Of a stretch of 64,000 nucleotides of DNA, positions 62,256-64,000 are shown piece by piece (the first letter of the stretch is position 1; each line of letters opens with the position of its first letter). Position numbers and translations under genes: made by a program. The stretch lies in assembly GCA_027627225.1 (NCBI GenBank), contig CM051029.1:25428851-25492850 (forward strand), read 5' to 3'. The notes beneath the pieces were generated by a model. The model ran no database searches. It was not told where the DNA came from and worked only from the letters and a program-made list of their open reading frames with translations. This DNA is from Congeria kusceri. Its lineage: Eukaryota; Mollusca; Bivalvia; Myida; Dreissenidae.

Positions 62256-62504
62256 GCCGGTAAAACTCTGAAATCGCCAGGAATTGGAGCCAACGGTTTG
62301 GACTCCCCTCTACTTTTCACGTTATATATTTCTCACGAATGAATGAAACAATATGAAATTTGGTATGATTGCTAATGGCAGATTGAACAAGAAGTTTGTC
62401 GATTATATAGTATTAGTAAATCAACAAGAAACCATGGAATCGAATAAAGAACACATTTGCAAACTAGTACTACAAACTTTTATAACAACTATAAAACTAA
62501 CACA

Positions 62505-63250
62505 TAATCGAATACAGAGCTGGCTCTGTATTCAGCTCTGAATTCAGCTGCGCATTGAAAGGATAGAGAACGCATTTGCACAATGCCACCGCGTGCTATT
62601 AGAAAAACTATGTTATTAACACAATAACGAATACAGAGCAGGCTCTGTATTCAGCTCTGAATTCACCTCCGCATTGCACGCCTATGAGTGGTAACTTATT
62701 CTCGCCAGATGACTGCACAGTATTAATGAAACAACAAGACAACACCGTATCGAATACAGACCTGGTTCTGTATTCAGATCAGAATTCAGCTCCGCATTAA
62801 AAGCCTCTGATAGAAAACACTTTTTCCTAAAATCTACGCTGTTATAAAAAACAACAACCAAAACTAGCACCTATTCGAATGCAGAGCTGGCTCTGTATTC
62901 TGCTCTGAATTCAGCACCGCTTTTCAAGCCTATGATAGAGAACACATTTGTACACACCATATTTACGACAAATCACAAGTAGATGCTTATAAATCAAAAA
63001 AAAAAAATCACCGTTTCGAATACAGTGCTGGCTCTGTATTCAGCTCTGACTTCAGCTGCGCATTGAAAGCGTAGGATAGAGAACGCATTTACACACTGTC
63101 ACCGCTTGCTATTATAAAAAAAATCTATGTTCTTAGCACAAGAACGAATATAGAGAACTGGCTCTGTATTCAGCTCTGAATTCATCTTCGCATTGCACGC
63201 CTATAAGTGGTAACTTATTCGCGCCAGATGACTAGATAGTATTAATGAAA
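62505..63250. repeat. Hairpin-bearing satellite
   Basis: Six units of about 120-140 bp, each starting with gaatacagagc/tggctctgtattc, a 10-bp inverted repeat with a short loop (62510, 62629, 62752, 62877, 63018, 63145). agctctgaattcagct follows. Linkers alternate, giving a higher-order period of about 510 bp (62550 against 63060). Confidence 0.85.
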
Positions 63251-63489
63251 CAACAAGATAACACCGAATCAAATAGGAGGGATTTACAATCAGCCAATAT
63301 GCTAAAAACAGATTCACTGATAAGAACTTACCATAGCAACGGTAGCTGGTAACTTTGTACGACCTGCCTTCTATTCACTATTGATTTGTTACAGAATTGG
63401 GTATGAATTTACAATGTAAATCTTTAAGTCATTGTAATTTAAACATTTATCAGTGACTAAGAATTGCCTTACCTGTCATTTAGTCCTGG

Positions 63490-64000
63490 GGTGGTATTCT
63501 GAAACTTTCTTAGACTTAATTATTTTAAGTTAGGTTTAATAAGTTTTAGTTGTATAAGATTTAGTCAATAGTGTCTTGAAATTAAAGAAATATTTTTGTT
63601 TACTCTTAGGATGGTAACAGTTAAAATGTCAAAGAAAAATCTAAGAATAAGCTTGTTTGTTTTTTATCTTAAAAATGTTCAACGGCTCTTCTACAAATAA
63701 CACAATTTATACACTTATATTGTCTTAGAAATTACATTATTAAATAGAAATTTCTAAGACAATGTAAGTGAATAAATTTTATTATTTGTAGAAGATCCGT
63801 ATTCTGAAACTTTCTTAGAAATTACTATATCTCACTGTAAGCTAGGTTAATTACCTTTTAATTCATTAAGTTTTTATCTAAAATAGTTTCCTAAAAGGTA
63901 AGAGAACATTTGTCTAAGAAAAAAAAACTTGTTGAATATTACATTTTATATGTCATTGAATTTGTTAACAAATAACATATAATAAACATTGTATCTAATA
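63490..64000. mobile_element. Fold-back element remnants
   Basis: gtattctgaaactttcttaga occurs at 63493 and 63800. Between them, 63685-63798 is a near-perfect inverted repeat: ggctcttctacaaataacac against gttatttgtagaagatcc-type sequence, meeting at cttagaaatt/aatttctaag. Probably a nested pair of palindromic MITEs. The second continues past the window end. Confidence 0.7.

Noticed and set aside
1..64000. CRISPR arrays, operons or bacterial mobile elements
   Set aside because: No equal-spacer repeats or prokaryotic gene layout; introns and LINE/Helitron/hAT remnants show a eukaryotic nuclear genome.

Overview
The window is eukaryotic nuclear DNA: AT-rich, mostly non-coding, with many short phase-0 exons and dense transposable-element debris. 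A VWD/EGF transmembrane gene, Helitron-like elements with internal tandem repeats of about 170 bp (resembling the 'pearl' type known from bivalves), an RNase H-bearing LINE and bivalve-style fold-back MITEs together suggest a bivalve mollusc. A dreissenid or other heterodont is my guess. No tool was run; all positions come from reading the sequence.

Layout. 1-8450: block A, a mosaic of mobile elements ending in a 24-bp palindromic minisatellite. 8804-22341 (+): the one convincing host gene, 20 visible exons whose lengths sum to 2826 nt (941 codons plus stop). It encodes a VWD domain, an EGF module, two furin-type basic sites, four one-exon Cys repeats, a transmembrane helix and a short tail. 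The 5' exons are not visible. 22342-25180: 3' UTR and featureless AT-rich DNA. 25757-30068: a Helitron-like element with about 167-bp repeats, carrying a nested 1379-bp hAT-type transposon with a perfect 8-bp target duplication. 30069-41515: two head-to-tail copies of one LINE on the minus strand, both broken. 41953-42382 (-): a possible 3' end of a small Cys-rich gene. 44684-45740 (-): a third, divergent LINE remnant. 45760-51780: unassigned DNA with local repeats. 51790-52640: a variant array with a 161-bp higher-order period. 53254-62255: block B, a second direct copy of block A. 62505-63250: a hairpin satellite. 63490-64000: fold-back element remnants.

The most interesting observation is inside the gene. 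At three boundaries the splice site sits in a tandem array made of copies of itself: about 29 copies of a 35-bp unit carrying the intron 2 acceptor, four copies of a ~45-bp unit carrying the intron 4 acceptor, and an exact 33-bp in-frame array carrying the exon 8 donor. The last would let splice choice lengthen the protein in 11-residue steps. The second large-scale observation is the ~8.5-9 kb direct duplication (A and B) flanking about 45 kb that contains the gene. Both copies lose homology exactly at the end of the 24-bp minisatellite.
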